Positions 8,334 to 18,585 of a stretch of DNA of 64,000 nt are shown here, one piece after another. The notes beneath the pieces are model-generated. The model was not told the origin of the DNA. It was given only the letters and a program-made list of their open reading frames with translations, and ran no database searches. The first letter of the stretch is position 1; each line of letters starts with the position of its first letter. The translations under genes and the position numbers were made by a program. Source of the stretch: Vibrio pectenicida (GTDB lineage: Bacteria; Pseudomonadota; Gammaproteobacteria; Enterobacterales; Vibrionaceae); the NCBI GenBank assembly GCA_024347015.1, contig AP024889.1, forward strand, positions 1,674,001 to 1,738,000, in the 5' to 3' direction.

Positions 8334-10710
8334 AAATAGCTTACTTAAGCCTAAATCATGTTATCACTGCGGAGAAGAAGTACCGAACGACATAGAATTT
8401 AAAGTCGAAATTCTAGGTAAAGAAAGGGCCATGTGTTGCCCAGGGTGCGAGAGTGTGGCGCAGACAATCATCGATAGTGGCTTAGTATCTTACTATCAAT
8501 ATCGAACCACCACTGCAGAAAAAGCCAACTTAGTACCTGAGCAGCTTCAAGCATTAACTCATTACGATAATGACGATGTACAATCAGAGTTTGTGCGGAA
8601 TAAAGATAATTTTGCAGAAGTGACACTGTCACTTGAAGGAGTTTCCTGCGCGGCTTGTGCATGGCTAATAGAAAAAAGAACCGCTCGGCAGAAGGGAGTT
8701 ATCTCTATCCGAGTTAACACCACAACTAATCGAGCTATTCTTGTTTGGGATAAAACTCAAACTCAATTAAGTAAGCTACTCGCTGTTATACACAAGCTTG
8801 GATATAAAGCCGCCCCCTTTGAAGCAGATAAACAAGAAGCCGCTTATCACAAACAAATGAAACAATATCTCAATCGGCTTGGTATTGCTGGACTTGCGAC
8901 TATGCAAGTAATGATGTTGGCTGTAGCTCTTTATCTTGAAGTCTTTGGTGATCTAGAACCTGAATTTAAAAACTACTTTCGCTGGGTTAGTTTAATTTTT
9001 GCCACTCCGGTAATGCTCTATTCAGCTCTGCCCTTTTATATTAACGCTTGGCGTAGCATAAGGAGTAAGACACTAGGTATGGACGTTCCTGTGTCACTTG
9101 CGATGATATTTGCCTATATCGCCAGCTTAGTTGCCACCGTGACAGAAACAGGAGAAGTATTTTTCGAATCAATCTCCATGTTTGCCTTTTTTCTTCTACT
9201 TGGTAGATTCCTTGAAATACGAGCTAGGCGTAAAGCTGCCGCTGCAAGTGGTAACTTACTCAAGTTAATCCCAGCAATGGCGACCAAACAAGACGGTCAG
9301 CAAGTTCCAGTAAAAACACTTAAGGTTGGTGATCGTATTCGTGTTCTGCCAGGAGAGCATGTCCCATCGGATGGAGTGATAATTCAAGGCAGAATTCATA
9401 TTGATGAGTCAATGCTGACGGGAGAATCTATTCCAGTGGTGAAAAACATTGATGACTATGTTTACGCTGGAACATTAAATGGTGAAGAATCATTCGAACT
9501 TGAAGTAAGATCAAAAAAAGCAGACTCGATGATTTCTAAAATTATAAAGCTTCAGGATGAGACCCAGCTTTCCAAGCCTAAGATAGCACAGCTTGCAGAC
9601 GTTGTTGCGCGCTATTTTGTCGCAGTTATCCTTATAATAGCTAGCGGAACTTGGCTTTATTGGCACCAAACCAAGCCAGATGATGCATTTTGGATTATGC
9701 TATCGGTTTTAGTTGCAACTTGTCCATGCGCTCTTTCACTCGCAACACCAACCGCCCTAACATGTGCCACAACTCGACTTGGTAATCTGGGTATCCTTCT
9801 TCGTAAAGGGCATGTATTCGAAACCCTATGTAAAATCAACCACCTCATCGTAGATAAAACAGGTACCTTAACCCATGGCAATATTGCTATTGGTAATATA
9901 AAAGTATTTTCTCACTATTGTGAAAGTGAGGTTACAGCCATTGCTTCATCACTTGAGTCATATGCAAATCACCCTCTTGCAAGAGCATTTGATGTCTACA
10001 GCAACCCTGAAATTCAGGTATTAAATGTGGAGAACATTATAGGCTCGGGGCTGATTGGCAGTTATCTTAATACTAGCGTTAAAATAGGCAGTGCTGCCTT
10101 TGTTCTGGGAAAAGATATTAGTTCGAAGCCTAACCAAATATACTTATCTATCGACGATGAACATGTCGCTACTTTTTCCTATCAAGACCCCATTCGAACA
10201 GAATCAAAAGCTTTCATTAATCGCTTTAAACAAGCCGGTATATCTGTCTCATTACTCACTGGTGATTCTGCTCTAAACGCCAATGCGGTTGCACAAGAAA
10301 TTGGAATTGAACAAGTAATAGCAGGCGCAAAACCAGAAGATAAACTTGCCTACCTAAAGGGTCTTAATCATAGCAGTATTACAATGATGGTCGGTGATGG
10401 TATTAATGACGCGCCAACTCTTGCGGGTGCCCACGTTTCCGTTGCCATGGGGGGTGGGACGGATACCGCCAAGGCTTCTTCTGATATGGTCCTTTTAGGC
10501 GATCAGTTAGATAGAGTATTAGCAGCTAGGGAACTAGCGATACAAACACGTAATATTATTCGTGAAAACCTTGCTTGGTCTCTCGGCTACAACGCCTTAA
10601 TTCTTCCTCTAGCCGTTACTGGCCTTGTTGCCCCCTACTTTGCAGTTATTGGTATGTCTGCAAGCTCGATTATTGTAGTATCTAATTCTCTTCGTTTACT
10701 GAAAGAATAA
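8320..10710 (+). CDS. ccoI: Copper-translocating P1B-type ATPase for cbb3 oxidase
   Basis: CcoI/FixI family P-type ATPase thought to supply copper to the CuB site of CcoN. Features in order: an N-terminal cysteine-rich region (CYHC at 14-17, CCPGC at 39-43), a heavy-metal domain with CAAC at 110-113, membrane helices, the actuator loop TGES at 367-370, the intramembrane CPC motif at 468-470, the phosphorylation site DKTGT at D512, and the hinge GDGINDAP. At 796 residues it has the length expected for the FixI branch. The start overlaps ccoH by 14 bases. Confidence 0.95.
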   Translation: MLNSKNSLLKPKSCYHCGEEVPNDIEFKVEILGKERAMCCPGCESVAQTIIDSGLVSYYQYRTTTAEKANLVPEQLQALTHYDNDDVQSEFVRNKDNFAEVTLSLEGVSCAACAWLIEKRTARQKGVISIRVNTTTNRAILVWDKTQTQLSKLLAVIHKLGYKAAPFEADKQEAAYHKQMKQYLNRLGIAGLATMQVMMLAVALYLEVFGDLEPEFKNYFRWVSLIFATPVMLYSALPFYINAWRSIRSKTLGMDVPVSLAMIFAYIASLVATVTETGEVFFESISMFAFFLLLGRFLEIRARRKAAAASGNLLKLIPAMATKQDGQQVPVKTLKVGDRIRVLPGEHVPSDGVIIQGRIHIDESMLTGESIPVVKNIDDYVYAGTLNGEESFELEVRSKKADSMISKIIKLQDETQLSKPKIAQLADVVARYFVAVILIIASGTWLYWHQTKPDDAFWIMLSVLVATCPCALSLATPTALTCATTRLGNLGILLRKGHVFETLCKINHLIVDKTGTLTHGNIAIGNIKVFSHYCESEVTAIASSLESYANHPLARAFDVYSNPEIQVLNVENIIGSGLIGSYLNTSVKIGSAAFVLGKDISSKPNQIYLSIDDEHVATFSYQDPIRTESKAFINRFKQAGISVSLLTGDSALNANAVAQEIGIEQVIAGAKPEDKLAYLKGLNHSSITMMVGDGINDAPTLAGAHVSVAMGGGTDTAKASSDMVLLGDQLDRVLAARELAIQTRNIIRENLAWSLGYNALILPLAVTGLVAPYFAVIGMSASSIIVVSNSLRLLKE

Positions 10711-10721
10711 GGGTCGTAAGC

Positions 10722-10886
10722 ATGGAAAGCCTTTATATTTTAATACCAATTGCCATTGTTCTAGTCTGTATTGCAATAGCAATTTTTATCTGGGCAGTAA
10801 AGAGCGATCAGTTTGAGGATTTAGAACGACAAGGCCATAATATTTTGTTCGAAGACGATGACAAAAATGAGAATAATCCCAAATGA
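10722..10886 (+). CDS. ccoS: cbb3-type cytochrome oxidase assembly protein CcoS
   Basis: Small membrane protein of 54 residues read directly from the sequence. It begins MESLYILIPIAIVLVCI, has one helix, and continues WAVKSDQFEDLERQG, the CcoS signature region, before an acidic tail. CcoS is needed for maturation of the cbb3 oxidase, probably with the CcoI copper pump. It lies 11 bases after ccoI, and its stop overlaps the next start as ATGA. Confidence 0.94.
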   Translation: MESLYILIPIAIVLVCIAIAIFIWAVKSDQFEDLERQGHNILFEDDDKNENNPK

Positions 10887-11554
10887 CACCAGATTGGCTT
10901 GGCGCATTTTTGATTGGTGTAATAGGAGCTGGTCATTGTATGGGAATGTGCGGTGGTATTGCATCTCTACTGAGCTCAAATACATCTTATCACTCTAAAT
11001 GGATACCTGTTTTTTACAACCTAGGAAGAATATTAAGTTACTCAATAACCGGAGCTATAGTCGGCGGCACAATTGCGACTGTAGCCGAATTTAGCTTGGT
11101 AAATAACGCATTAATTTGGTTGAGGATCTTCGCAGCTTTCTTCATGATATTACTCGCTTTTTATATCGGCCGCTGGTGGCATGGCTTAGTCTATGTTGAA
11201 ACTGTCGGCCAAAAGCTATGGAAGTTAATCGCCCCTGCTGGCCATTCACTTCTACCACTTAAAGCGCCTCTTTACGCACTTCCGTTTGGGTTCATATGGG
11301 GCTGGCTTCCATGTGGCCTAGTGTATTCTACATTAACTTGGGCTGCAGTCTCTGGAAGTGCGTTAAATGGAGCTCTTATCATGGCATCATTTGGAATCGG
11401 GACCCTTCCAGCTATGTTATTCATCGGGTTTGGGACGACTCACTTAAACAAACTTAAACAGTCAAACGTTTTTCGCCAGATAGGCGCTATATTGATCTTA
11501 TTCTACGGGATCTATACGGCCGTCGAATCAGTAACACTATTATCATTAACTTGA
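10883..11554 (+). CDS. TauE/SafE (UreH-like) family membrane protein of the cco cluster
   Basis: A 223-residue integral membrane protein with about six helices and the N-terminal signature GAGHCMGMCGG (around residues 16-26), a histidine/cysteine motif typical of the UreH-like sulfite-exporter/urease-accessory family found at the end of cco clusters. A role in metal or thiol transport during oxidase assembly is plausible but not shown. It is translationally coupled to ccoS. The residues GWLPCGLVYS later in the protein repeat a Pro-Cys motif seen in this family. Confidence 0.85.
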   Translation: MTPDWLGAFLIGVIGAGHCMGMCGGIASLLSSNTSYHSKWIPVFYNLGRILSYSITGAIVGGTIATVAEFSLVNNALIWLRIFAAFFMILLAFYIGRWWHGLVYVETVGQKLWKLIAPAGHSLLPLKAPLYALPFGFIWGWLPCGLVYSTLTWAAVSGSALNGALIMASFGIGTLPAMLFIGFGTTHLNKLKQSNVFRQIGAILILFYGIYTAVESVTLLSLT

Positions 11555-11644
11555 TATAACCTTGTTTTAGCTAGGCTTTTTATACTACCTTTTTAGACCA
11601 ATGAGTGCTAAAATCTTGAGGTATGTCAACTTGTGAAGTTTGTT

Positions 11645-12394
11645 ATGATTCCTGAAAAGCCTGCGACAAAACGTATCCAATCTGGTGGGTGTGCAATTCA
11701 CTGCCAAGACTGCAGTATCAGTCAATTGTGTATCCCTTTCACACTAAATGAAACCGAACTCGATCAGCTGGACCAAATAATTGAACGAAAACGTCCAATC
11801 CAAAAAGGACAAGAGCTGTTTAAAGCTGGAGATGCTCTAAAGTCTCTATATGCTATCCGCTCAGGGACAATCAAGAGCTTCACAATAACTGAGCAAGGTG
11901 ACGAGCAGATCACCGCATTCCATTTAGCAGGCGATCTGGTAGGATTTGATGCAATTACGGAAGACTCCCACCCAAGTTTTGCTCAAGCTTTGGAAACCTC
12001 TATGGTGTGCGAAATTCCATACGAAACTCTTGATGACCTATCGGGAAAAATGCCTAAACTTCGACAACAAATTATGCGTTTGATGAGTAGCGAAATCAAA
12101 GGTGATCAAGATATGATATTACTACTCTCTAAAAAAAATGCTGAAGAACGCTTGGCCGCCTTCTTATACAATCTATCGACACGCTTTTCCCAACGCGGCT
12201 TTAGCCCAAGAGAATTTCGTCTTACCATGACAAGAGGTGATATCGGTAACTACCTTGGTCTTACCGTTGAAACAATTTCTCGATTACTTGGTCGTTTCCA
12301 AAAGTCGGAAATGTTAAGTGTAAAAGGTAAATATATCACTATCTTAGATCATAATACTCTAATGGAACTTGCTGGAGTTTCATCAGATTCCTAA
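11645..12394 (+). CDS. fnr: Fumarate/nitrate reduction regulator Fnr
   Basis: Global anaerobic regulator. Cysteines C16, C20, C23 and C29 lie in the N-terminal segment, with C20, C23 and C29 plus C122 as the [4Fe-4S] ligands known from E. coli FNR. A cNMP-type sensor domain follows, and the C-terminal helix-turn-helix contains [13 protein letters not shown], including the E-SR recognition residues. The ATG at 11645 gives a start of MIPEKP, as in E. coli, and 249 residues; an in-frame GTG at 11633 is less likely. Adjacency to the cbb3 genes fits its role. A strong hairpin follows. Confidence 0.97.
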   Translation: MIPEKPATKRIQSGGCAIHCQDCSISQLCIPFTLNETELDQLDQIIERKRPIQKGQELFKAGDALKSLYAIRSGTIKSFTITEQGDEQITAFHLAGDLVGFDAITEDSHPSFAQALETSMVCEIPYETLDDLSGKMPKLRQQIMRLMSSEIKGDQDMILLLSKKNAEERLAAFLYNLSTRFSQRGFSPREFRLTMTRGDIGNYLGLTVETISRLLGRFQKSEMLSVKGKYITILDHNTLMELAGVSSDS

Positions 12395-12403
12395 TAAGTT
12401 CAA

Positions 12404-12431
12404 TGACGTAGTTCAAAACTGAGCTACGTCA
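12404..12431 (+). terminator. Hairpin downstream of fnr
   Basis: Stem of twelve pairs: TGACGTAG (12404-12411) with CTACGTCA (12424-12431), extended inward by one G-U and three further pairs to an AAAC loop. A short T-rich stretch follows. Probable intrinsic terminator separating fnr from uspE. Confidence 0.7.
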
Positions 12432-12524
12432 TACTTTTGAGCACTATCCTCTTATTTTGCTAAAAATCTTCATCTAGCTGAGCTACATTAGTCATATAAC
12501 TCTCCCTACACTTAAGGAGTTACT

Positions 12525-13472
12525 ATGAGTATCTACAACAAAATACTTGTCGTTGCCGACATTAATAAAGATGAACAGCCAGCCTTAGCTCGCGCTATGC
12601 AACTTGCGGCTCAAAGTCGTTCTCGTAGTAAAGTGTGTTTCTTTTTGTCTATTTATGATTTTTCTTACGACATGACCTCGATGCTATCGGTTGATGAACG
12701 TGATGCTATGCGTAGAGGCGTTATAGGACAACGTGAGCAATGGATGCACAAAGTTGCCAAATCTTACCTTGATCAAAGCATAGACTTCGAAGTAAAAGTG
12801 GTGTGGCACAACCGTCCATATGAAGCAATTATCGCTGAAACATTTGCTGGTAGTCACGATATCGTGATCAAGGGGACTCGCAAGCATGACGTTCTAGAAT
12901 CCGTAATATTTACCCCTACGGATTGGCACTTATTGCGTAAATGCCCTTCTCCTGTCTTACTGGTAAAAAACTCCAATTGGCCAGATAACGCTAGTATATT
13001 GGCATCTGTTCATGTTGGGTCAGAGAATGACACTCATCTTGGTTTAAACGACAACATGGTGGAACAGTTAAATAGCCTAAGTGAACGATTAGGAGCTAAA
13101 CCTTATCTGGTTAATGCATACCCTATAACACCAGCAAATATTACTATTGAATTGCCAGAGTTCGATCCAAACACCTATACCGATGCAGTACGAGGGCATC
13201 ATCTAACAGCAATGAAAGCCTTACGTCAGAAACACGGATATGATGAACAGCAAACCATTGTTGAACAAGGGCTACCTGAGGATGTAATTCCCGAGTCTGC
13301 TGAGAAATTAAACGCTGCTATGGTGATTGTAGGAACAACAGGTCGAACAGGATTATCTGCAGTATTTATTGGTAATACCGCTGAGCACGTTATAGATAAA
13401 ATTAACTGTGATGTACTGGCACTAAAGCCTAAAGGTTACATAAGTCCACTTGACCCTAAAACAGCTGTCTAA
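12525..13472 (+). CDS. uspE: Universal stress protein E
   Basis: Tandem universal stress protein of 315 residues with two Usp domains (about 1-150 and 160-310). The second carries the nucleotide-binding pattern GTTGRTG followed by IGNTAEHV. In enterics and vibrios uspE lies beside fnr, as here. A TAAGGAG ribosome site precedes the ATG, and a perfect twelve-base hairpin lies just after the stop. It is a cytoplasmic stress protein with no defined enzymatic role. Confidence 0.94.
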   Translation: MSIYNKILVVADINKDEQPALARAMQLAAQSRSRSKVCFFLSIYDFSYDMTSMLSVDERDAMRRGVIGQREQWMHKVAKSYLDQSIDFEVKVVWHNRPYEAIIAETFAGSHDIVIKGTRKHDVLESVIFTPTDWHLLRKCPSPVLLVKNSNWPDNASILASVHVGSENDTHLGLNDNMVEQLNSLSERLGAKPYLVNAYPITPANITIELPEFDPNTYTDAVRGHHLTAMKALRQKHGYDEQQTIVEQGLPEDVIPESAEKLNAAMVIVGTTGRTGLSAVFIGNTAEHVIDKINCDVLALKPKGYISPLDPKTAV

Positions 13473-13479
13473 CACTATT

Positions 13480-13507
13480 GTTAAAGGCCACCAAAGTGGC
13501 CTTTAAC
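13480..13507. terminator. Terminator after uspE
   Basis: Perfect twelve-base stem, GTTAAAGGCCAC (13480-13491) with GTGGCCTTTAAC (13496-13507), and a CAAA loop. It could act on either strand. Confidence 0.85.
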
Positions 13508-13621
13508 AAACAAGTAATGATGACGACAGGAAAATTTACCCTTTCTTCGGCCTAGGAAAGAGTAAGCACAAACACGTTGCCCAAAATAATAATTTTAACT
13601 TCACAAATTGACCCTATAATA

Positions 13622-13658
13622 AACAACAACGCCCTCAATTGCTGAGGGCGTTGTTGTT
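13622..13658. terminator. Terminator between uspE and ttcA
   Basis: Sixteen-base perfect stem (13622-13637 with 13643-13658) around a five-base loop; the core is GCCCTCA/TGAGGGC. On the minus strand the 3' side runs into TTT, so it most likely ends ttcA transcription, and it may work both ways. Confidence 0.88.
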
Positions 13659-13735
13659 ATAACTTAAGAATCAATTCAATACTCTAAACAAAATTACACA
13701 TAGAGTATATTAGACTAAGTGGACTATAAAAAATT

Positions 13736-14629
13736 CTAAATATTGGTAATATCAATAAACATCGATTCGTCTATGTTAGTAGAGGAGACACTGGCTTCAG
13801 TAAACTCATACTCTTTTCGGTCTCCCTCACGGGACAAAGGAAGATTAACAAAATCGAATAAAGCTCTATCAGCGAGCTGACTTGGGCTCACATTCTGAAT
13901 AGACTTAAACACCTTTTCTACTCTTCCGGGAGTTTTTTTATCCCAATCAATGAGCATAGCTTTAACTGATTTGCGCTCTAGCTTTTCTTGAGAGCCACAT
14001 AAATTACAAGGAATAATTGGAAAGCTTTTATGTTCTGCATACGCGATGAGATCATTTTCACGGCAATACGTAAGTGGGCGAATGACGACATTTCGCCCAT
14101 CATCAGATCGCAATTTGGGAGGCATGGCTTTTAACCTTGCACCATGGAACATGTTGAGAAAAAGAGTTTCAACAATATCATCCATATGGTGCCCAAGCGC
14201 TATTTTAGTCGCACCTATTTTCTCGGCAAATGAATACAAAGTACCCCGACGTAAACGAGAGCAGAGACCACACGTGGTTTTGCCATCTGGTATTTTTTCT
14301 TTCACTACTGAATAAGTATCTTTGTCAACTATATAATAAGGGATGTCTAGAGTTTCAAAATATTCAGGTAAAATATGCTCAGGAAAGCCAGGTTGCTTTT
14401 GGTCAAGGTTTACAGCAATGACCTCAAACTTGATAGGCGCTGATTTTTGCAACTGTAAAAGAATATCAAGCATTGCGAAAGAATCCTTTCCACCACTAAT
14501 GCATGCCATTACAACGTCACCGTCTTCTACCATGTTGTAATCTATAATCGCATTACCAACATTACGTCTAAGACGTTTTTGAAGTTTGTTATATTCTAGC
14601 TTCTCTTTTCTTGTATCTACTTGACTCAT
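13736..14629 (-). CDS. ttcA: tRNA 2-thiocytidine(32) synthetase TtcA
   Basis: PP-loop ATPase that thiolates cytidine 32 of certain tRNAs using an iron-sulfur cluster. The PP-loop SGGKDS lies at residues 45-50, the CxxC pair at C120/C123 (CGLC), and a second pair at C208/C211 (CNLC). Length (297 aa) and the fnr-uspE-ttcA neighbourhood fit the enteric/vibrio gene. A terminator sits about 80 bases past its stop. Confidence 0.96.
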   Translation of the reverse strand: MSQVDTRKEKLEYNKLQKRLRRNVGNAIIDYNMVEDGDVVMACISGGKDSFAMLDILLQLQKSAPIKFEVIAVNLDQKQPGFPEHILPEYFETLDIPYYIVDKDTYSVVKEKIPDGKTTCGLCSRLRRGTLYSFAEKIGATKIALGHHMDDIVETLFLNMFHGARLKAMPPKLRSDDGRNVVIRPLTYCRENDLIAYAEHKSFPIIPCNLCGSQEKLERKSVKAMLIDWDKKTPGRVEKVFKSIQNVSPSQLADRALFDFVNLPLSREGDRKEYEFTEASVSSTNIDESMFIDITNI

Positions 14630-14775
14630 TACCTACTCACAAATAGCTATCGTAACTATAAAATGTCTATGCTGTTGCTAGGGGGCAATATTATACGCAC
14701 TTTTCTGTCGGTATGAAATGCTTATCTAATTCTTGCTGGAGCAGACGCATCGTCTAATAGGAACCAGCGACAAAA

Positions 14776-15435
14776 TTAATTCGCTTTGGGTAAGTATGGT
14801 AAGACTCTACTAGTTTTTTGAGGAAGCGTCATTGTTCCCCCTTTACCTATATCCGATAGTGAAACTTGTACTTTTCCACCTATAATAGGCTTAGCTTGAC
14901 CATTCGAAAAATGAACTTGGCCATCTAGCTCATTGGCAAATTCCAAGGTGACACCTTCGACATCTGGCGTAAACCAGCTAGCAAACATGCCACCTAAGTC
15001 TTCGAGTATGGTTTGCATTTGAGGCATGAGTTTTTCAATCTCAGCATAGGAGACTTTTCCGCTAAGTGGCTGTTTGGTCATAACAACCATAGAGAAATCA
15101 CATCGCTCGTTTTGTGGTGTCCTGACAAAGACTAACGGATTTGCTGATTTAAGGTTATCATCTAAAGGGACTAACAATTCATGATAATGTGTGGACTTTA
15201 GCTCTTCATAATGCTTTTCTTTTTCCATCCAAGCTTTCTGAATAATACAATTTTTTTTTGTATCTGCATTAAGAAAAAAAAAGCCGACTTTAACGTCCTC
15301 GTGGCCTTCCTTAACATTTTGTTTCATGTGGCTGAACAGCTTCGAATAGGTAAACATGTACTCTTGAGCCTTTATTGATAAGGACAAAACCGATAGAGCA
15401 ACTCCTATAAAGAAGGCGAAAGATAGTTTATTCAT
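14776..15435 (-). CDS. Secreted DUF2987-like protein
   Basis: A 219-residue protein with a signal peptide (hydrophobic residues about 5-22, probable cleavage after IKAQ). The rest is soluble and presumably periplasmic, with two cysteines that could pair (KKNCII and ERCDFS). I believe it belongs to the DUF2987 family of vibrio proteins found beside ttcA, but no function is known to me. It lies 19 bases downstream of the glucosaminidase gene and is probably co-transcribed with it. Confidence 0.7.
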   Translation of the reverse strand: MNKLSFAFFIGVALSVLSLSIKAQEYMFTYSKLFSHMKQNVKEGHEDVKVGFFFLNADTKKNCIIQKAWMEKEKHYEELKSTHYHELLVPLDDNLKSANPLVFVRTPQNERCDFSMVVMTKQPLSGKVSYAEIEKLMPQMQTILEDLGGMFASWFTPDVEGVTLEFANELDGQVHFSNGQAKPIIGGKVQVSLSDIGKGGTMTLPQKTSRVLPYLPKAN

Positions 15436-15454
15436 TTCAGTGGATAACTTATTT

Positions 15455-16291
15455 TTAGTGGTTTTTCCAGAAAGACTTATTGTGCCTGATCATTGTTTGT
15501 AAGTCCTTGACATATGCCTCGCCCCTTTCGGAATATTTGAGTAAGCCTTGTGTTAGAGCGATGGCCGCAGTTGTATCAGTTAAGCTTTCACCCCGTAAAT
15601 GACGCTGGTAACGTATTTCACGTAATTCTTCATACGCTTTATTACGATTCACATTCATAAAATAGCCTTCAATTGACTGTTGAACCGAGGAAAATTTTGC
15701 AACTTCGTGTGTCATCCCCTCTCCTCTTTGTAAAGGAATCACACCGCAACCGTTGCTGTAGCACCATTGCCCAAAATAATTATTCGCTTGGGTTGCAAAT
15801 CGGGAGGTTCCCCATGCAGATTCATTCGCCCCTTGCACCAGCACTAAAGCTTCAGGGATAACATCTACACGATGAAACATTTGATCAAGCCATTGTTGAT
15901 TGATACCTGATGATGTCAGTTTTACTCTATACCGATTTGAAAGAGTGACCGCATATTCTTGGTCTTGTAGTGAAATTTCTCCCGCAAGAAAGTCATCACT
16001 GATAGTGTCAAGCCGTCTGCGCTCTTTCAAAACACGTTGATTTTCAAACGCGATTCCAGGTCGTAAATAGTTAAAAAAAGCTCTTTTTTTTGTGGTTACA
16101 TTGTTAATAGCAGAAAAGTCTGGAGCCTCACCAATAGAATAACCACTAAATGATTGTGAAGGTGAAGATGCAGGCTGATAAACCTGCTTCGGCTGCTTAT
16201 CGGTTGGTTGTTTACGATTTTGATAATCATAAAGGCTACAGCCAGCAATTAAACTAGCTGCAGCGATTGCGAGGACTTCGCTTTTACGCAT
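15455..16291 (-). CDS. Bax-like glucosaminidase lipoprotein
   Basis: Predicted outer-membrane or periplasmic peptidoglycan glucosaminidase. Starting at ATG 16291 gives a lipoprotein signal ending SLIAGC (C18) and 278 residues. The C-terminal glucosaminidase domain (about 110-270) has GANESAWGTSRFA, where E157 is the likely catalytic acid, followed by NNYFGQWC. It resembles E. coli Bax. The start overlaps the end of the upstream membrane-protein gene by eight bases; a longer form from 16327 would hide the lipobox. Confidence 0.85.
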   Translation of the reverse strand: MRKSEVLAIAAASLIAGCSLYDYQNRKQPTDKQPKQVYQPASSPSQSFSGYSIGEAPDFSAINNVTTKKRAFFNYLRPGIAFENQRVLKERRRLDTISDDFLAGEISLQDQEYAVTLSNRYRVKLTSSGINQQWLDQMFHRVDVIPEALVLVQGANESAWGTSRFATQANNYFGQWCYSNGCGVIPLQRGEGMTHEVAKFSSVQQSIEGYFMNVNRNKAYEELREIRYQRHLRGESLTDTTAAIALTQGLLKYSERGEAYVKDLQTMIRHNKSFWKNH

Positions 16292-17087
16292 TGAACATTT
16301 GTGAATTGTTGCCATTATCATCCTCATCGTTTGGCTTATCTTTTGCCACTACCTTTAACCTAATACCAAACATTTCTCGATAAATTATACCTTTAACATG
16401 AAAGTAAAAAGGGATAACTAAAATTAAACCTAGCCCATAAAACATGGCTCCCAAAAAAAACATTAACACAATTAATGCGTATATTCCGGCTAAGACAAAA
16501 AACTTCTTATTTACCGCACGTAAAGATAGTAACAAGGACTGCAACGGCGAGATTTTCTTCTCACATATGAGTAGAACGGCATTACTAAATGCTAGTGACA
16601 AATACATTGATATAAAAGGCAAAATCATCCCTGCAATGAGCTGCATTAGTAAACTAATTATTGTGACTATAATGACAGGTACTGTAAATTGCAGACCTTT
16701 ACCTATGTGACGGGGGTGAGTCGGTAAACCAGCGGCATGACTCATCGCCATTAAACTCACGCCAGCTACAACTGGTGCACTGATAACTTCATAACTAAAG
16801 TTAGCGACAAAAACTGCCTGCACAATTCGTGGGTCTAAACCTTCAGGGTTAGATAATGCATTAGCAATAACGGACAAATCGCCAATCTGTAGCTTGAATG
16901 CCACATAAAAAATCAATACTTGAGCTATTATCAACAACACTATGCTGGGTGAAAAAGAAATAAAATGTTGCATTGTATGTCCCCAAGCCTCCTTGAAAAC
17001 AGCACTCACTTTTAGTTCATAGTTTCCTGAAAGTGCTTGCTCAACACTACCACCTAAATTAAATTCTTTTTCTATATCATCGTTCAT
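16284..17087 (-). CDS. Multi-pass membrane protein of unknown function
   Basis: A 267-residue integral membrane protein with about six hydrophobic segments, a charged cytoplasmic N terminus and a lysine/asparagine-rich tail. I do not recognise a characterised family; the general look is that of a small-molecule-independent membrane protein (DUF-type). It is upstream of, and overlaps, the glucosaminidase gene, so an envelope role is likely by context. It is divergent from potA. Confidence 0.6.
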   Translation of the reverse strand: MNDDIEKEFNLGGSVEQALSGNYELKVSAVFKEAWGHTMQHFISFSPSIVLLIIAQVLIFYVAFKLQIGDLSVIANALSNPEGLDPRIVQAVFVANFSYEVISAPVVAGVSLMAMSHAAGLPTHPRHIGKGLQFTVPVIIVTIISLLMQLIAGMILPFISMYLSLAFSNAVLLICEKKISPLQSLLLSLRAVNKKFFVLAGIYALIVLMFFLGAMFYGLGLILVIPFYFHVKGIIYREMFGIRLKVVAKDKPNDEDDNGNNSQMFNA

Positions 17088-17466
17088 TTGTAATTCCGGT
17101 GCTTAGGTTAACGTTTGACTAAGCAAATTTGCTAAAAAATATAGTTACGTTACTACATCCCAACATTATACCTAAACCTCACTTTGCCCAAAGCCCAATT
17201 TTGCTTATCTGCTTGATTTATCCACCAAGTGATTGATAATCAATCACAAAGCATATCAAAAACTCATGTTTTAATCATGTTCTATTAGTTAACGATTAAT
17301 GTTTCATTACAACAGTATGGTCAGAGATATTGACTAATACCTACAAAATTTTAACGCATGAATGTGAGAAAACACTTTGAATTCATACCGTGGCTTATTA
17401 TTATGCGCGCCTCTATCTTTGTAACTACTGGCTAATTTCTGTTGACCATTGGGAGGAAAACAGACG
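17088..17466. other. Divergent intergenic region before potA
   Basis: AT-rich region between the membrane-protein gene and potA, with no gene seen. It should contain both divergent promoters. Its one clear feature is the perfect palindrome at 17229-17247. Confidence 0.55.
17229..17247. promoter_or_regulatory. Perfect 19-base palindrome upstream of potA
   Basis: Arms GTGATTGAT (17229-17237) and ATCAATCAC (17239-17247) around a single central A. It looks like a dimer-binding operator. It is not an FNR box, since the TTGAT and ATCAA halves are separated by one base instead of four. A palindrome with the same GATTGA half-core occurs just before potD. Confidence 0.5.
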
Positions 17467-18585
17467 TTGAACAATAAACAGCTTGAAGCACAACCCGTCA
17501 TTCACTTACGCGGGGTAAGTAAAAGCTTCGATGGTAAACAAATCATCAAAAATCTAGACCTTGATGTTAATCATGGCGAATTCCTTACAATATTAGGCCC
17601 ATCCGGTTGTGGAAAAACAACTGTTCTGAGAATGATTGCAGGGTTTGAAGATGCAGATGAAGGAACAATTATTTTAGACAAACAGGATGTTACCCGAATA
17701 CCTGCAGAGCAAAGGCACGTCAATACTGTTTTCCAAAGTTATGCATTATTCCCTCATATGACAGTTTACGATAATGTTGGATTTGGCCTTCGCATGCAAA
17801 AAGTGCCCTCCTCTGACATCAATTTCAGAGTCATCGAAGCATTAAAAATGGTCCGTTTAGAAAACCTAGCACAACGTAAGCCTCATCAACTTTCAGGTGG
17901 CCAACAGCAGCGTATCGCAATTGCTCGGGCTGTCGTCAATAAACCTAAAGTTCTTCTACTAGATGAATCACTATCGGCGTTAGACTATAAGCTACGCAAG
18001 CAAATGCAAGTTGAATTGAAACAACTTCAACGCCAGTTAGGTATCACATTCATCTTTGTTACACACGATCAAGAAGAAGCACTATCAATGTCGGATCGTA
18101 TACTAGTGCTACGTGATGGTGTTATCGAACAAGACGGCTCACCAAAAGAGATCTATGAAGAACCAAAAAATCTTTTTGTTGCTAGGTTTATTGGTGAAAT
18201 TAATGTGTTTGAAGCAACTATGATTGAGCGTTTAGATCAAAAGCGTATTCTCGCCACAATAGAAGGTGTTGAATCCATTGTTTATCATGATAATCCAACA
18301 GCACATAAAGGAGATAAACTCAAAGTTCTTCTGCGCCCTGAAGATCTTAGGCTTGAAGAAATATGTGAATCAGAACAAAAAGGGATTGTAGGCCATATTA
18401 CAGAGCGCACATACAAAGGTATGACTTTAGATTCGATCGTACAACTTGCGTCTGGTATGCGTGTTATGGTTAGCGAGTTCTTTAATGAGGACGATCCTGA
18501 TGTCGATCATTCGCTTGGACAAAAAGTTGCCGTCACTTGGGTTGAGAATTGGGAGGTCGTCCTGGATGATAGGCAAGAAGTTTAA
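17467..18585 (+). CDS. potA: Spermidine/putrescine ABC transporter ATPase PotA
   Basis: ATP-binding subunit of the PotABCD polyamine importer. It has Walker [10 protein letters not shown], signature LSGGQQQR, Walker B VLLLDES, and a C-terminal TOBE-type regulatory domain containing [11 protein letters not shown] place the start at TTG 17467, ten bases after GGGAGG, giving 372 residues, close to E. coli PotA in length. An upstream in-frame TTG at 17449 overlaps that ribosome site. potB begins inside its 3' end (20-base overlap). Confidence 0.96.
   Translation: MNNKQLEAQPVIHLRGVSKSFDGKQIIKNLDLDVNHGEFLTILGPSGCGKTTVLRMIAGFEDADEGTIILDKQDVTRIPAEQRHVNTVFQSYALFPHMTVYDNVGFGLRMQKVPSSDINFRVIEALKMVRLENLAQRKPHQLSGGQQQRIAIARAVVNKPKVLLLDESLSALDYKLRKQMQVELKQLQRQLGITFIFVTHDQEEALSMSDRILVLRDGVIEQDGSPKEIYEEPKNLFVARFIGEINVFEATMIERLDQKRILATIEGVESIVYHDNPTAHKGDKLKVLLRPEDLRLEEICESEQKGIVGHITERTYKGMTLDSIVQLASGMRVMVSEFFNEDDPDVDHSLGQKVAVTWVENWEVVLDDRQEV

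Noticed and set aside
13480..13658. The two strong hairpins after uspE as a CRISPR-like or repeat array
   Set aside because: They are different sequences and fit ordinary terminators of convergent genes.
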